DNA of 62,619 bases from Thiotrichaceae bacterium (GTDB taxonomy: Bacteria > Pseudomonadota > Gammaproteobacteria > Beggiatoales > Beggiatoaceae). The stretch's first letter is position 1; every line of letters starts with the position of its first letter. The stretch covers positions 13,692 through 76,310 of the forward strand of contig JAOZSV010000003.1 in NCBI GenBank assembly GCA_029939505.1, in the 5' to 3' direction. Shown here piece after piece: positions 48,801 through 58,872 of the stretch. Under the pieces are notes generated by a model. The model made no database searches, was not told the origin of the DNA, and was given only the letters and a program-made list of their open reading frames with translations. Both the position numbers and the translations under genes were made by a program.

Positions 48801-49236
48801 ATATTCCAATGGAACCATTTGCATATTGTAAAATGACTCCTTCTTGTAATACGCCAATCATTTCATCAGCCGTCATTGGCTGTTCACGCATTGTTATATC
48901 CATCCCTACGGCATAATAAGCGTATTCAACGGCATTACCTCTGTTAATTTCCCACAAGACGTTACGATAATCACCATCGTAATGGCGAAATTGAGTGGAA
49001 AATGAAACAGAATTAATCCCCTCATCCAATTGACCAAAATAATGTTCAACCAATGCCTGTTCATCTTGATGAACAAATTCTAAAAACCGTTTAGCCAGTA
49101 GTTGAGGTGTAGATAAACCCAGAATATTTTCCCAGGCGTTGTTGACTTCTTGAAACTCGCCTTCTGAATTTAAAATGCCGAACATTGCAGAAGAACGCCA
49201 AAAAAAACGGGAATGATGGGATGTATTAACAGACAT
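45874..49236 (-). CDS. Multi-PAS sensor protein without an output domain
   Basis: 1120 aa from MSVNTSHHSRFFWRSS at 49236, where AAAAGGAAA is a good SD. I count nine PAS domains in series; the last begins FEVANLGICVTDDRGRFLQV. Most have PAC tails of the kind GTHIDTTEP, AVRDISDRH, GLMHDISERK and VFAIDITEQK. No membrane helix, histidine kinase, GGDEF, EAL or receiver domain is present; the protein ends just after the ninth PAS (MLVSIVSQCID). Either output is through a partner or the gene has been cut at the repeat tract that begins directly after its stop. Confidence 0.88.
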   Translation of the reverse strand: MSVNTSHHSRFFWRSSAMFGILNSEGEFQEVNNAWENILGLSTPQLLAKRFLEFVHQDEQALVEHYFGQLDEGINSVSFSTQFRHYDGDYRNVLWEINRGNAVEYAYYAVGMDITMREQPMTADEMIGVLQEGVILQYANGSIGICNPSAERILGLSADQMMGWTLVDPDWRIIHEDGSLFPTESHPAICTLRTGQSYADVVMGIVKPDDSVIWIRIHTHPLWRDDVTIPYAVIISFSDITPFKETEQALRENLNAHNGCVPENNYDLWDWNLSTNEMYFSGRWEKMLGFEEHELLRQVKSWHKRIHKADYKRVMKEIQDHLAGLTPVCENTHRLQHKDGNYRLFLSRSIMVRDSSGKPYRMVGTHIDTTEPRRFEDELNKLELKYQRLMEVESDAIFMVDAETMDILDVNKSTTHLYGYSRHQLLKSQKTMLSARPNKTEHIIRKGTKSISTRYHKKKDGTVFPVEVTTTNPFLFKGKPVLMMAVRDISDRHQLETALWENESKYRQLFEVAYNPIVVFDSNTQHIFDVNQATIDLYGYSKNEWLHMKTDDISAEPVKTRGAFGNGNKRQSIPLRWHKKKDGTVFPVEVFSGDSYLFQGRRSLVCAALRDITERKAYDEALRQERDFVQSLIQTSPAFFFALNPNGQIRMINQMMLQATEYSHVQVEKSDFLTLFIPEKERPLVSTEFGNLIKSMQSSRAEYHIKTKTGQLLLVEWHSSAVVKANGKLDYFFCVGINVTERKKAEGHLRLFKSIIESSEEAIAIRSAEEKLIYVNRAYEKLFGISFKEAKEKNLFDHYPMESRKIWEEEMMPALANGQSWEGELNVLYKNNSPFPIWQRVDAVRDAKNNIIFSFGLMHDISERKRMWDMLRKQWQEYQMIFNTVPAMIWYRDKENHLLRYNQRAEKTFKNHKEELEKYTDCQVVIQLGRPHYGIVCTLKETSEDETSNSKEEFTRWLQFDKIPYQNAQGHLIGVIVFAIDITEQKKSQSSLQDRFQEQSFRENETFLASVFEVANLGICVTDDRGRFLQVNQAFAELYGYRQDELLGQAFTILLPPAVHDSAVREYYSILMTQEEEKFFKRREEQHRNGQSIEVQIMASRVIFKDRKRMLVSIVSQCID

Positions 49237-49780
49237 ATTTTTTCCTTTTGTGTTAATGTTTAAGTACCACTGCATAAATAATCTGGTATTAACTTGATGT
49301 TCTCGCTAATGAGTACAACGGATTAGCGGAATAAACGGATTTTAAAAAACGTTGTATCAGATGAACTTATCCCACTATTCAATAAATGGTGAATAATGAA
49401 TAAAACAGACAGATAAATCGCCTGATTTTTAAATCAAACGAGGCTCAAGAAATCCGATTTTTGAAAAAAAATCGGATTTCTAAAATCAAAAACGAATAGG
49501 GAGAGAGAGTTTAGCAGGCTTGAGCCTGCTTTAGCTTTCAGCCTTGAAATTGATTTCAAGGCTGAGTAGTTACAAAATTTACAAATAATTATATCTATAA
49601 TGTACAATTAATGGTGTTTTAAAAAAACACAAACTCCCTATGAATGAAACTTTAATAATCTCCAAAACCTTTAAGCCAAACCTGACAGGTTTAGTTTTGT
49701 GTTTTATTAAATTTTCATTTTTTAATGTACAATTAATGGTGTTTTTAAAAAATACAAATTCCCTACAACGGAGTAACAAT
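49237..49780. repeat. Intergenic region with a duplicated ppk1 leader
   Basis: It contains GTACAACGGATTAGCGG repeats, a CCGATTTTTGAAAAAAAATC hairpin, a CAGCCTTGAAATTGATTTCA palindrome, and then the ppk1 leader as two 42-bp direct copies (49599-49640, 49724-49765; both start AATGTACAATTAATGG and end CCCTA). The copies flank an 83-bp AACCTGACAGGTTTAG repeat. SD CGGAG precedes the ppk1 ATG. Confidence 0.8.
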
Positions 49781-51913
49781 ATGGCTTCTAATATTCCAAT
49801 CGCAAATAAAACCGAAACCGCCGCTGACTTAAATCACTCTAAAGAAACAATTGATCTAAACCATCCAGAATTATATCTCAATCGTGAATTAAGCCTACTG
49901 GCTTTTCATCGTCGCGTCTCTGCCCAAGTCACTGATCAAACAATACCATTATTAGAGCGATTACGTTTTTTATGTATTGCCAGCACTAACCTTGATGAGT
50001 TTTTTGAATTACGCGTTGCTGGTTTAAAACAAAAAGTAGTAGCAGGTTCAGTGCAGGTTGAAGCTGATAATTTGTCTTCACAAGAAACGCTTCATCGTAT
50101 TAGTATCGCCGCCCATGATTTTGTTGAAGAGCAATATCGCTTACTGAACGAAAATATTTTACCTGCATTGGAACAAAAAGGCATTTGCTTTCTTAAACGT
50201 GAAATGTGGACTAAAGCACAAAGCAAATGGGTGCGGGATTATTTTGATAATGAATTATTGCCTATTTTAAGCCCCATTGGGCTTGATCTTGCGCATCCTT
50301 TCCCACGTATTCTGAACAAGAGTTTGAATTTTATTATTTCCCTCAAGGGCAAAGATGCTTTTGGGCGGGATAGTGGAATGGCTGTTGTACAAGCCCCACG
50401 TTCATTACCCCGTTTTATTCAATTTCCTGATGAATTATCTGAACATCATTACGAATTGACTTTTTTATCTTCTATTATTCATGCTTATGTTGAAGATTTA
50501 TTTCCGGGTATGAAAGTAACAGGGTGTTATCAGTTTCGCGTCACCCGCAATAGCGATTTATTTGTTGATGAGGAAGAAATTGATGATTTGCTACGTGCTT
50601 TAGAAGGCGAATTGCCTGGACGACGCTATGGGGATACTGTGCGTTTAGAAGTCCCCGATAATTGCCCAGATAAAATGATTCTTTTTTTATTGAAGCATTT
50701 TAAATTGACTCAAGAAGATTTATATCAAGTGAATGGACCTGTTAATCTTAATCGACTGTTAGCTTTACCTGATATGGTTGATTGTCCCGATTTGAAATTC
50801 CCTAGTTTTACGCCTGGAATTTCTAGGAATTTAGGGCGCAATTTATTTGCAACGATCCGTGAAGGTGATATTTTACTTCACCATCCTTTTCAAACCTTCA
50901 CAACAGTCATTGACTTTGTTCGTCAGGCGGCGACCGATCCCCATGTGTTAGCGATTAAACAAACTTTATATCGCACAGGACCTGATTCTGTGTTAGTTGA
51001 TGCATTGGTAGAAGCGGCACGCGCTAATAAAGAAGTCACGGTGGTGGTGGAATTGCGAGCACGTTTTGATGAGGAGGCGAATATTCGTTTAGCTAACCGC
51101 CTACAGGAAGCAGGTGCTCATGTTGTTTATGGCGTGGTGGGATACAAAACTCATGCAAAAATGATCATGGTTGTGCGCCGCGAAGATAAGAAACTTCAGC
51201 GTTATGTGCATTTGGGTACAGGTAATTATCATGATCGAACTGCGCGTCTTTATACCGATTATGGTTTATTAACTTGTCGTAAGGATATTGGTGAAGATGT
51301 TCATAAGATATTCATGCAGTTAACCACTCTTGGGCGGGGTACAAAGTTGAAAAAAATGCTGCAAGCCCCGTTTAGTTTGCAGACCGGTTTAATAGAACGT
51401 ATTGAACGTGAGGCGGAGGTCGCTCTAAAAGGTAAACCTGCACATATTATGGTTAAAGTCAATGCCTTAACAGAATTAAAAATAATTCATGCTTTGTATA
51501 AGGCTTCAATGGCTGGTGTTAAAATTGATTTGATTGTTCGGGGAATATGTTGCTTAAAGCCGGGCATTCCAGGGATTTCCGAGAATATTCATGTGCGTTC
51601 TATTGTGGGGCGTTTTCTTGAACATACCCGTTGCTTTTATTTTCTCAATGAAGGACAGTCCGAAGTTTTTTGTGCGAGTGCTGATTGGATGACTCGCAAT
51701 TTACTGAAACGGGTGGAAGCATGTTATCCTATTGAAGAGCCTGCACTTAAAAATCGGGTGATTGAACAGGGCTTGAAATTGTATTTGCAAGATAATACTC
51801 ATGCTTGGGTACTTGATAAGGAGGGTCATTATACCCGTTTGATTCCTAAAGATGATGAACCTGCGATTTCCGCTCAACAAATTTTATTAGAACAGTTAGC
51901 TGAAAAGGCTTGA
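49781..51913 (+). CDS. ppk1: Polyphosphate kinase 1
   Basis: 710 aa from ATG 49781, typical for PPK1; an earlier in-frame ATG at 49640 lies in the duplicated leader and is discounted. Makes polyphosphate from ATP reversibly. Shown by YLNRELSLLAFHRRV, SSTNLDEFFELRVAG-like ASTNLDEFFELRVAGLKQKV, the first catalytic region with VLAIKQTLYRTG and VVELRARFDEE, and the phosphorylated histidine area KTHAKMIMV and VHLGTGNYHDRTARLYTDYG. Large sulfur bacteria store polyphosphate, so it fits the presumed host. No ppx neighbour. Confidence 0.97.
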   Translation: MASNIPIANKTETAADLNHSKETIDLNHPELYLNRELSLLAFHRRVSAQVTDQTIPLLERLRFLCIASTNLDEFFELRVAGLKQKVVAGSVQVEADNLSSQETLHRISIAAHDFVEEQYRLLNENILPALEQKGICFLKREMWTKAQSKWVRDYFDNELLPILSPIGLDLAHPFPRILNKSLNFIISLKGKDAFGRDSGMAVVQAPRSLPRFIQFPDELSEHHYELTFLSSIIHAYVEDLFPGMKVTGCYQFRVTRNSDLFVDEEEIDDLLRALEGELPGRRYGDTVRLEVPDNCPDKMILFLLKHFKLTQEDLYQVNGPVNLNRLLALPDMVDCPDLKFPSFTPGISRNLGRNLFATIREGDILLHHPFQTFTTVIDFVRQAATDPHVLAIKQTLYRTGPDSVLVDALVEAARANKEVTVVVELRARFDEEANIRLANRLQEAGAHVVYGVVGYKTHAKMIMVVRREDKKLQRYVHLGTGNYHDRTARLYTDYGLLTCRKDIGEDVHKIFMQLTTLGRGTKLKKMLQAPFSLQTGLIERIEREAEVALKGKPAHIMVKVNALTELKIIHALYKASMAGVKIDLIVRGICCLKPGIPGISENIHVRSIVGRFLEHTRCFYFLNEGQSEVFCASADWMTRNLLKRVEACYPIEEPALKNRVIEQGLKLYLQDNTHAWVLDKEGHYTRLIPKDDEPAISAQQILLEQLAEKA

Positions 51914-52304
51914 TTAGGAATGCACATTCCTTAGCTTTAATGAGTTTCAACGCTTTAGCTTTGAACTCCAATCCAAAGCTAAAACGTACTCAGGGCAACC
52001 ACAAGGGATTGCCCCTACATCAGCTCTCATCGTTATACATAAGTCAAAAATCGTCAAAGTAGGGTGGGTAGAGTGAAACGAAACCCACCATTTTTGGCGG
52101 TTCGGTGGGTTTCGCTATCGCTCTACCCACCCTACGAAAAAACCATTTAAATCAAATGCTTAAATACTTATGTATAACGATGAGACATCAGCTCAGGGCA
52201 ACCACAAGGGATTGTCCGATGAATATTTTCGTCCGTATTAATAAAAATATTGTTGTAGGGGCAATCCTTTATGGTTGCCCTGAGTAGTTATGCTAAAACA
52301 AAAA
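51914..52304. repeat. Repeat tract between convergent ppk1 and secA
   Basis: 391 bp. CAGGGCAACCACAAGGGATT copies (51983 and ~52195) and the inverse ATGGTTGCCCTGAG (52270) surround a GTAGGGTGGGTAGAGTG / CTCTACCCACCCTAC hairpin; TCATCGTTATACATAAG and its inverse form an inner boundary. No gene seen. Confidence 0.75.
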
Positions 52305-55067
52305 TTACGTCAATTTACCATGACAAAGTTTATACTTCTTCCCAGAACCACAAGGGCAAGGCTCATTACGCCCCACTTTACGTTCCTTTCGCACAAAAGG
52401 CTTTTTCTGTATTTTTGGCTTCGGTTGTTGTTCACTCTCTGCGCTTTCCGCAACTTCATTAGCCAAGCCTTCTACTTTGGCATGTCTAAACTGCATCGCA
52501 GGCATACTTTGTCGCCGTTGTTCTTCCACCGCATCGACATCAGTTTCAGCACGGATTTGCACTTTCGAGATAATACTAATGACTTCATGCTTAATTTTGT
52601 CAAGCATTTGAGAAAACATTTCAAAGGCTTCACGCTTATACTCATGTTTAGGATTTTGATGAGCATAGCTGCGTAGGTGAATACCTTGACGTAAATGATC
52701 CATTGCAGCGAGATGTTCTTTCCAATGGTTATCAAGGACTTGCAACATCACCGCCTTTTCAAAATGGCGTATGACTTTAGTACTCGCCAAGCGTTCTTTT
52801 TCATCATAAGCGGCGACAAGGGCTTCTTCTATTTTTTCACGTAAAGGCTCCTCATGCAAACTCTCATCTTCTTCTAACCATTTCACAATCGGTAAACGTA
52901 AACCATACAGATCTTCAATGGCTTTTTCAAGTCCCTGAGTTTCCCACAATTCTTCCAAACTCTGAGGCGGAATATAGCTATCTATCACGCCCATGAGTAC
53001 CTCGTGACGAATCGTTTTGATAGATTCTTCAACAGAATCAACTTCCATCAATTCGCGGCGTTGTTTATAAATAATCTTACGTTGATCATTGGCGGTATCG
53101 TCATATTCAAGCAGTTGCTTACGAATATCAAAGTTGCGTCCTTCTACCTTGCGCTGTGCATTTTCAATGGCTTTAGTGACCCAAGGATGTTCAATGGCTT
53201 CTCCTTTTTCCATGCCCAATTTCTGCATTAAACCCGCCATCTTATCAGAGGCAAAAATTCGCATCAAGTTGTCTTGTAAAGACAAATAAAAACGACTTGA
53301 ACCCGGATCACCCTGCCGCCCTGAACGACCACGTAATTGATTATCAATGCGTCGTGATTCATGGCGTTCTGTGCCGATGATGTGCAAGCCATTGCTCAAG
53401 ATAACCGCTTCATGACGTTTTTGCCAGTCTTGACGCATTTTTTCAATTGTTGCTTCATCCACTACTTTGTCTTTGTTTTTTCGCAGATTATCAATTTCTG
53501 CTTCGACATTACCCCCTAAGACAATATCAGTACCCCGTCCAGCCATATTGGTCGCAATAGTGACAGTTCCCGGCATTCCCGCGTTTATAATAATCTGCGC
53601 TTCTTGTTTATGGAATCTGGCATTCAACACTTGATGTTGAATTTGTTGTTTTTGCAACTGTTCCGATAATAATTCAGAGTTTTCAATTGAAGTTGTACCA
53701 ACAAGCACCGGTTGCTTACGCGCTTGGCAGTCTTTAATGTCTTCAATAATGGCTTCATATTTTTCCTCTGTGGTGAGATAGACTAAATCACCTCTATCGT
53801 CACGAACCATATCCTTATGGGTGGGAATAACGACCACTTCTAAGCTATAAATTTGTTGAAATTCAAAGGCTTCCGTATCAGCCGTTCCGGTCATCCCAGA
53901 CAATTTATCGTAGATACGAAAGAGGTTCTGGAAAGTAATTGAAGCCAGGGTTTGATTTTCGTTTTGAATCGTCACCTTTTCCTTGGCTTCAACAGCCTGA
54001 TGTAATCCTTCAGACCACCGCCGTCCTGGCATTTGTCGCCCTGTAAATTCATCAACAATAATAATTTGATCGTCTTTGACAATGTAATCGACATCACGCT
54101 GAAATAAAGAATGGGCGCGTAATGCTGCATTGACATGGTGCATCAAGCTAATATTGGAGGCATCATACAGACTCTCACCTTCTTTAAGAATACCTTCTTT
54201 AACGAGAGATTCTTCAATATGCCCATGTCCTTCATCACTCAAGGTCACTTGTTTGTTTTTCTCATCAATATAAAAGTCGCCTGGAACTTCGACTTCTTCA
54301 TCTTTTTCCGTTTCACGTTCTTGAGCTGTTAAACTGGGAATAACAACATTGATGCGCCTGTATAAATCAGAATTGTCATCGGTTGGTCCAGAAATAATGA
54401 GGGGGGTACGCGCTTCATCAATTAAAATTGAATCGACTTCGTCAATAATGGCAAAATGCAAATTTCGCTGGACACGCTCATTGATGCTAAAAGCCATATT
54501 GTCACGCAAATAATCAAAGCCAAATTCATTATTTGTACCATAAGTAATATCAGTAGCATAGGCCGCTTTTTTTGCTTCATGTGACATATCGGCAATGATC
54601 ACGCCTGTCGTCAAGCCAAGAAAATGATAAATGTGGCCCATCCATTCTGCATCACGCCCGGCTAGATAGTCATTAACGGTGATGATATGAACCCCTTTAC
54701 TTGGGAGGGCGTTCAGATAGGCTGCTAGAGTGGCGACTAAGGTTTTACCTTCGCCTGTCCGCATTTCAGTAATTTTGCCTTGGTGGAGTACCATGCCACC
54801 AATCAGTTGTACGTCAAAATGACGCATATTTAATGTGCGCTTTCCTGCTTCACGAACAGTCGCAAAAGCTTCTGGCAGTAAATCGTCTAATGAACTACCT
54901 GCATCTAAGCGTTCACGAAATTCCGCCGTTTTGGCTTTTAATTGTTCATCAGTCAGGGCAGATATAGAGGGTTCAAAACTGTTAATTTGTTTAACAGACT
55001 TATACATCTGTTTAATGAGCCGTTCATTGCGGCTTCCAAAAAATCGAGTAAAAAATTTGCTGATCAT
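52305..55067 (-). CDS. secA: Preprotein translocase ATPase SecA
   Basis: 920 aa, full length. Motor that pushes unfolded preproteins through SecYEG. Walker A is in [20 protein letters not shown], Walker B is [15 protein letters not shown]-like ([20 protein letters not shown]), followed by the preprotein cross-linking domain, [39 protein letters not shown], and the C-terminal zinc site [14 protein letters not shown] after a basic linker. Convergent with ppk1 and alone in its transcription unit. Confidence 0.98.
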   Translation of the reverse strand: MISKFFTRFFGSRNERLIKQMYKSVKQINSFEPSISALTDEQLKAKTAEFRERLDAGSSLDDLLPEAFATVREAGKRTLNMRHFDVQLIGGMVLHQGKITEMRTGEGKTLVATLAAYLNALPSKGVHIITVNDYLAGRDAEWMGHIYHFLGLTTGVIIADMSHEAKKAAYATDITYGTNNEFGFDYLRDNMAFSINERVQRNLHFAIIDEVDSILIDEARTPLIISGPTDDNSDLYRRINVVIPSLTAQERETEKDEEVEVPGDFYIDEKNKQVTLSDEGHGHIEESLVKEGILKEGESLYDASNISLMHHVNAALRAHSLFQRDVDYIVKDDQIIIVDEFTGRQMPGRRWSEGLHQAVEAKEKVTIQNENQTLASITFQNLFRIYDKLSGMTGTADTEAFEFQQIYSLEVVVIPTHKDMVRDDRGDLVYLTTEEKYEAIIEDIKDCQARKQPVLVGTTSIENSELLSEQLQKQQIQHQVLNARFHKQEAQIIINAGMPGTVTIATNMAGRGTDIVLGGNVEAEIDNLRKNKDKVVDEATIEKMRQDWQKRHEAVILSNGLHIIGTERHESRRIDNQLRGRSGRQGDPGSSRFYLSLQDNLMRIFASDKMAGLMQKLGMEKGEAIEHPWVTKAIENAQRKVEGRNFDIRKQLLEYDDTANDQRKIIYKQRRELMEVDSVEESIKTIRHEVLMGVIDSYIPPQSLEELWETQGLEKAIEDLYGLRLPIVKWLEEDESLHEEPLREKIEEALVAAYDEKERLASTKVIRHFEKAVMLQVLDNHWKEHLAAMDHLRQGIHLRSYAHQNPKHEYKREAFEMFSQMLDKIKHEVISIISKVQIRAETDVDAVEEQRRQSMPAMQFRHAKVEGLANEVAESAESEQQPKPKIQKKPFVRKERKVGRNEPCPCGSGKKYKLCHGKLT

Positions 55068-56009
55068 CTGTATTTTTAATAATTTGTTGTGAGGACGAGG
55101 CGAAAGGTTTTTAACAAAAAATGGTAAGCCTCGTTAGTTAGTTATTATATTGTCATGTTTCGAGGTTTAACGCACGAAAGTTTTTTGATAATTTTTGATA
55201 AAAGGATTCTAATTGTAATTAATTATAAGTGATGTCACGGTTGAGAGTACAACGAATTGACGAAATAAACGAATTTTGTGAAATGTTCAAGATTAAAATC
55301 AGGCGTTTTGTTCACTTAACCACTATTTTCACATTTTTCAAGTACATTCCATCTAAAATTAAACATTAATATTATTTTCAATAATGATTGAATATTTTGA
55401 ACAATACTCATTACAGCATTAATTAAGTATATTCATTAAAAGGAACTCGCAAAATCATTTTTTTAAAGTAACTACTCAGCCGTTAGCCTTGAGATAAATC
55501 TATTCGAGGTTTAAGTTTTTCTTCAAAAAACTTAAACCTCGAATGCTAAAAGCTCAAGCAGGCTAAAGCCAGCTAAACTATTCAGTCTTCTTTTAGTCTG
55601 CTTTAGCAGACTATTCGAGAGTCGATTCTAGGTTCAAGTTTTTTCGGTAAAAAAACTTGAACCTAGAATTTAGTTTTTTGTAAAAAAACTAAAACCTCGA
55701 CTAAAGTTTTTTCTTTAAAAAAACTTTAGCCTCGAATGCTTTCAGCCTTGAAATTTATTTCAAGGCTGAGTAGTTACTTTTTTCAAAGCTAAAGTTTTTG
55801 TCAAATTTTTAGCCTCTAAAGCAATAGCTAAAGCAATTGGCTAAAAACTTTTGAGGGGAAAGTTATTGAAACGGACGTTTTTTAAAGAAAAATTTCGCAT
55901 CGAACATCTTCTAAAAGGATCGTTTGCTCATGTTTCTTGCATATCACTAAAAAGTTTATAACTACGTTTCAGTATAACCTTGAAAATATTCTAAAAGGAT
56001 CGTTTAATC
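55068..56009. repeat. 942-bp repeat-rich region between divergent secA and the cyclase gene
   Basis: No protein gene found. The secA promoter should lie near 55070-55300. Repeats: GTACAACGAATTGACG at ~55249, a TTCGAGGTTTAAG hairpin (~55503-55543), and a CTAGGTTCAAG hairpin (55626-55668) inserted into a TTCGAGAGTCGA ... CTAAAACCTCGAC hairpin. Also a TTTTTTCTTTAAAAAAAC hairpin and CAGCCTTGAAATTTATTTCA. A duplicated SD segment is at 55909-55925 and 55989-56005. Confidence 0.75.
55909..56005 (+). promoter_or_regulatory. Duplicated ribosome-binding leader with a six-codon leader ORF
   Basis: TTCTAAAAGGATCGTTT occurs at 55909-55925 and 55989-56005, each followed by NNTCATG. The first ATG (55930) opens only MFLAYH and then stops at 55950; the second starts the cyclase. 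The two are 80 bp apart. It could be a simple duplication or a short leader ORF affecting cyclase translation. Confidence 0.55.
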
Positions 56010-58256
56010 ATGTCTAAATATTATGTGGTTATTAAACGTCATGCGTTACGACTATTGATCAGTTTAACTATTTTGTTATTTTTTATTTTACATGTGACGA
56101 AATTCATTGAATGGGATTTTATTAACGCCTTAGAAAATAATGCTTATGATGTTAGGGTGAGACTGACCATGCCTAATATTGTGGATTCCCGTATTGTTAT
56201 TGTCGATATTGATGAACAAAGTTTGAATGAAATAGGTCGTTGGCCTTGGAATCGCAAAGTGATTGCAAATCTGATTGAGCAATTATTTAATACCTATCAT
56301 ATTGATGTTCTTGGTATGGATGTCGTATTTGCCGAACCTGATAACAGTTCAGGTTTAAAACAATTGCGGGAATTGGCTCAAGGGCCTCTTAAAGAGGCGA
56401 AGAGGTTTTCAGAAATATTAAAAACACTTGAAACTGAACTTGATTATGATGCTTTATTAGCCCAAAGTATGCGAAACCGTCGAATCGTGTTGGGCTACGC
56501 TTTTCCTATTAGTCAAAATGGAGCACAAGTTGAAGCCGGTGAATTGCCACCCCCTGTTTTTAGCCGCGAAGAGGTACAAACTTATCAGTTGAATTATATC
56601 ACTGCTAATGGTTTTGCAGGTAATTTACCCGAATTTCAGGCGAATGCGATGACAGCGGGACATTTTGTGTTTACGCCTGATCCTGATGGTATTGTACGAC
56701 GTGTACCTATGCTTTATGGTTATAAAGGGCAATTGTATGAATCACTTTCATTAGCAGTTGCCCGCGCCGTCTTTGGAAATCCTAAAATCAAGTTAGGCGT
56801 TGTGACTTCTGAAAGCGGTTATCATAGCCTAGAATTTCTAAAGATGGATCATCGGAATATTCCTGTTGCTGGAAATATTCAAACTTTAATACCCTTTCAA
56901 GGGAGTCAGGGTAGTTTTCCTTATGTTTCAGCAAGTGAAGTCTTAAATAGACGTGTGAAGAACCCTGAAATACTTAAAGATAAGATCGTATTACTTGGCA
57001 CCAGCGCGGCGGGTTTGTGGGATTTGCGTGCGACTCCTGTTGAGGAAGTTTATCCGGGTGTTGAAATTCATGCCAGTCTGATTTCAGGTTTATTAGATAA
57101 TAGAATAATGGAAAATCCTAACTATATGATTGGTATGGAAGTTTCCCTTTTAATCTTTATTGGATTAGTCATGATTATTGTTTTACCGCTACTCAGTCCA
57201 TTGTTAGCGACTGTTGGTACGATAATCGTTTTTGGATTTGTCTTTGGGCTTAATATTAATATCTGGACTCAAATGCAACTCGTTTTGCCTTTAGCAACAA
57301 CGTTTTTACTCATGTTCACCTTGTTTCTTTTTAATATGTCTTATGGATATTTCATTGAAACCAGTAATAAACGCCATTTAACAGGATTATTTGGACAATA
57401 TGTGCCACCAGAATTGGTTGATGAAATGAGTAATAATCTGGGTAGAGAGTTTTCTATGGAGGGCGAAAGTCGGGAAATGACCGTCTTATTTTCAGATATA
57501 CGTGACTTTACTAGCATTTCTGAAAATTTAGCTTTAGCACCTAAAGAACTGTCTCAGTTAATGAATGAATATCTTACTCCCATGACTCATGCCATTCATC
57601 ATCATCGGGGGACTATTGACAAATATATAGGTGATGCTATCATGGCATTTTGGAATGCCCCTTTAAATGATCCTCATCATGCGCGTCATGCTATAGATAC
57701 GGCTATGGAAATGCTTGAGCGTTTAAAAGAAATACAGTTGAAATTTAAGGCAAAAGGTTGGCCTGAAATCAATATAGGTATTGGCTTAAATACTGGCATT
57801 ATGAATGTTGGTAACATGGGTTCGCAATTTCGTATAGCTTATACAGTATTAGGCGATGCCGTGAATTTAGCCTCACGCTTAGAAGGAACCACTAAGCAAT
57901 ATGGTGTACAAATTATCGTCAGTGAAATGACTAAAGCCGCTGTGCCAGAATATCTTTATCGCAAGTTGGATTTTGTGAGAGTTAAGGGAAAAGTTCAGCC
58001 CGTTGCCATTTTTGAACCCATTGGATTGCATGGCCAGATCGCGCTAAATGTGATGGCGGAAATCGCTCATTATGAGCAAGCCCTTGAACATTATCAACAA
58101 CAACATTGGCCTCTGGCGAGAAAAAAATTTGCCCAATTATGTGAAGAATATCCTGAACGTTTCTTATATTCACTTTATCTCAAAAGGATTGAAAACTTTA
58201 TAAAAAATCCACCAGGCGATAATTGGGATGGTATATATACTTTTACGACTAAATGA
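56010..58256 (+). CDS. CHASE2-sensor adenylate/guanylate cyclase
   Basis: 748 aa. The first helix (~13-31, LRLLISLTILLFFILHVTKF) is followed by an extracytoplasmic CHASE2 domain (~35-350; DSRIVIVDIDEQSLNEIGRW, ALSLA-type core, VLLGTSAAGLWDLRATPV). Three helices (~370-450) come next, then a class III cyclase domain (~485-660) with metal-binding Asp residues in VLFSDIRDFTSISE and GDAIMAFWNAP, and IAYTVLGDAVNLASRLEG. It should make cAMP (or cGMP) in response to an outside signal. A ~70-residue helical tail follows. SD AAAGGAT fits the start. Confidence 0.94.
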   Translation: MSKYYVVIKRHALRLLISLTILLFFILHVTKFIEWDFINALENNAYDVRVRLTMPNIVDSRIVIVDIDEQSLNEIGRWPWNRKVIANLIEQLFNTYHIDVLGMDVVFAEPDNSSGLKQLRELAQGPLKEAKRFSEILKTLETELDYDALLAQSMRNRRIVLGYAFPISQNGAQVEAGELPPPVFSREEVQTYQLNYITANGFAGNLPEFQANAMTAGHFVFTPDPDGIVRRVPMLYGYKGQLYESLSLAVARAVFGNPKIKLGVVTSESGYHSLEFLKMDHRNIPVAGNIQTLIPFQGSQGSFPYVSASEVLNRRVKNPEILKDKIVLLGTSAAGLWDLRATPVEEVYPGVEIHASLISGLLDNRIMENPNYMIGMEVSLLIFIGLVMIIVLPLLSPLLATVGTIIVFGFVFGLNINIWTQMQLVLPLATTFLLMFTLFLFNMSYGYFIETSNKRHLTGLFGQYVPPELVDEMSNNLGREFSMEGESREMTVLFSDIRDFTSISENLALAPKELSQLMNEYLTPMTHAIHHHRGTIDKYIGDAIMAFWNAPLNDPHHARHAIDTAMEMLERLKEIQLKFKAKGWPEINIGIGLNTGIMNVGNMGSQFRIAYTVLGDAVNLASRLEGTTKQYGVQIIVSEMTKAAVPEYLYRKLDFVRVKGKVQPVAIFEPIGLHGQIALNVMAEIAHYEQALEHYQQQHWPLARKKFAQLCEEYPERFLYSLYLKRIENFIKNPPGDNWDGIYTFTTK

Positions 58257-58871
58257 TGAGAGGAATGTGGGACTATTCGATGTTCAAGTTTTCAAGTCAG
58301 CGTCTTAGCATTGAAATAAGTGGAGTACAACGCTTTAGCTTTGTATGGAGTACAACGCTTTAGCTTTGTGGAGTACAACGCTTTAGCTTTGTGTGGAGTA
58401 GAACGCTTTAGGAATGAGGCTTTAATAACAGCCGAAACTTTAAAGCCAAACCTGACAGGTTTAGTTTTATGAACCTATCCCACTATTCAAAAATGTGGAA
58501 CCATGACTAAAAATCGTTTGGTTTTTAACCAAAAAATGAGGGTTAAGAAATCCGATTTTTTCCAAAAATCGGATTTCTAAGTTCAAAAATGAATAGTGGG
58601 ATAGGTTCATGGTAACTACTCAGCCTTGAAATCAATTTCAAGGCTAACCGCTGAGTAGTTACATTCGCATTATTATTTTGCAAAAAGTTCTCATTTGAGT
58701 TAATTACTGATGTGACGCAGGGTGCTTCTAAATTCCACCTAAATTCCACCGATTTCATCGGTGGCTATTCACATTTCACCCCGTTGGGGTTAGTTTCAAC
58801 CCTGAAGGGGTTAAACATGAATAGCCACCGATGAAATCGGTGGAACTTGGAAGCATCTTGCGTCACATCAG
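58257..58871. repeat. Repeat tract with two complete MITE-like elements
   Basis: Three tandem GGAGTACAACGCTTTAGC units (58321-58400), an AACCTGACAGGTTTAG unit similar to that at 49641, the GAACCTATCCCACTATTC element (58469-58610), a CAGCCTTGAAATCAATTTCA palindrome and the ACTGATGTGACGCA MITE (58706-58872). No gene. Confidence 0.82.
58469..58610. mobile_element. MITE-like element with ATGAACCTATCCCACTATTC ends
   Basis: 142 bp. ATGAACCTATCCCACTATTC at the left and its inverse GAATAGTGGGATAGGTTCAT at the right. The interior has a GGTTAAGAAATCCGATTTTT hairpin. Single ends of the family appear at ~49369, ~62015 and ~62549. Confidence 0.8.
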
Positions 58872-58872
58872 T
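58706..58872. mobile_element. MITE, ACTGATGTTACGCA family, copy C
   Basis: 167 bp, ends ACTGATGTGACGCA / TGCGTCACATCAGT (a matched T/G to A/C change relative to other copies), flanked by TAATT at 58701-58705 and 58873-58877. The interior differs from the other copies: TTCCACCGATTTCATCGG arms around CACCCCGTTGGGG and AACCCTGAAGGGGTT. It lies exactly at the stop codon of the downstream minus-strand gene. Confidence 0.88.

Noticed and set aside
52290-52676. 128-codon plus-strand frame over the secA 3' end
   Set aside because: It overlaps conserved secA codons including the C-terminal zinc site; antisense shadow.
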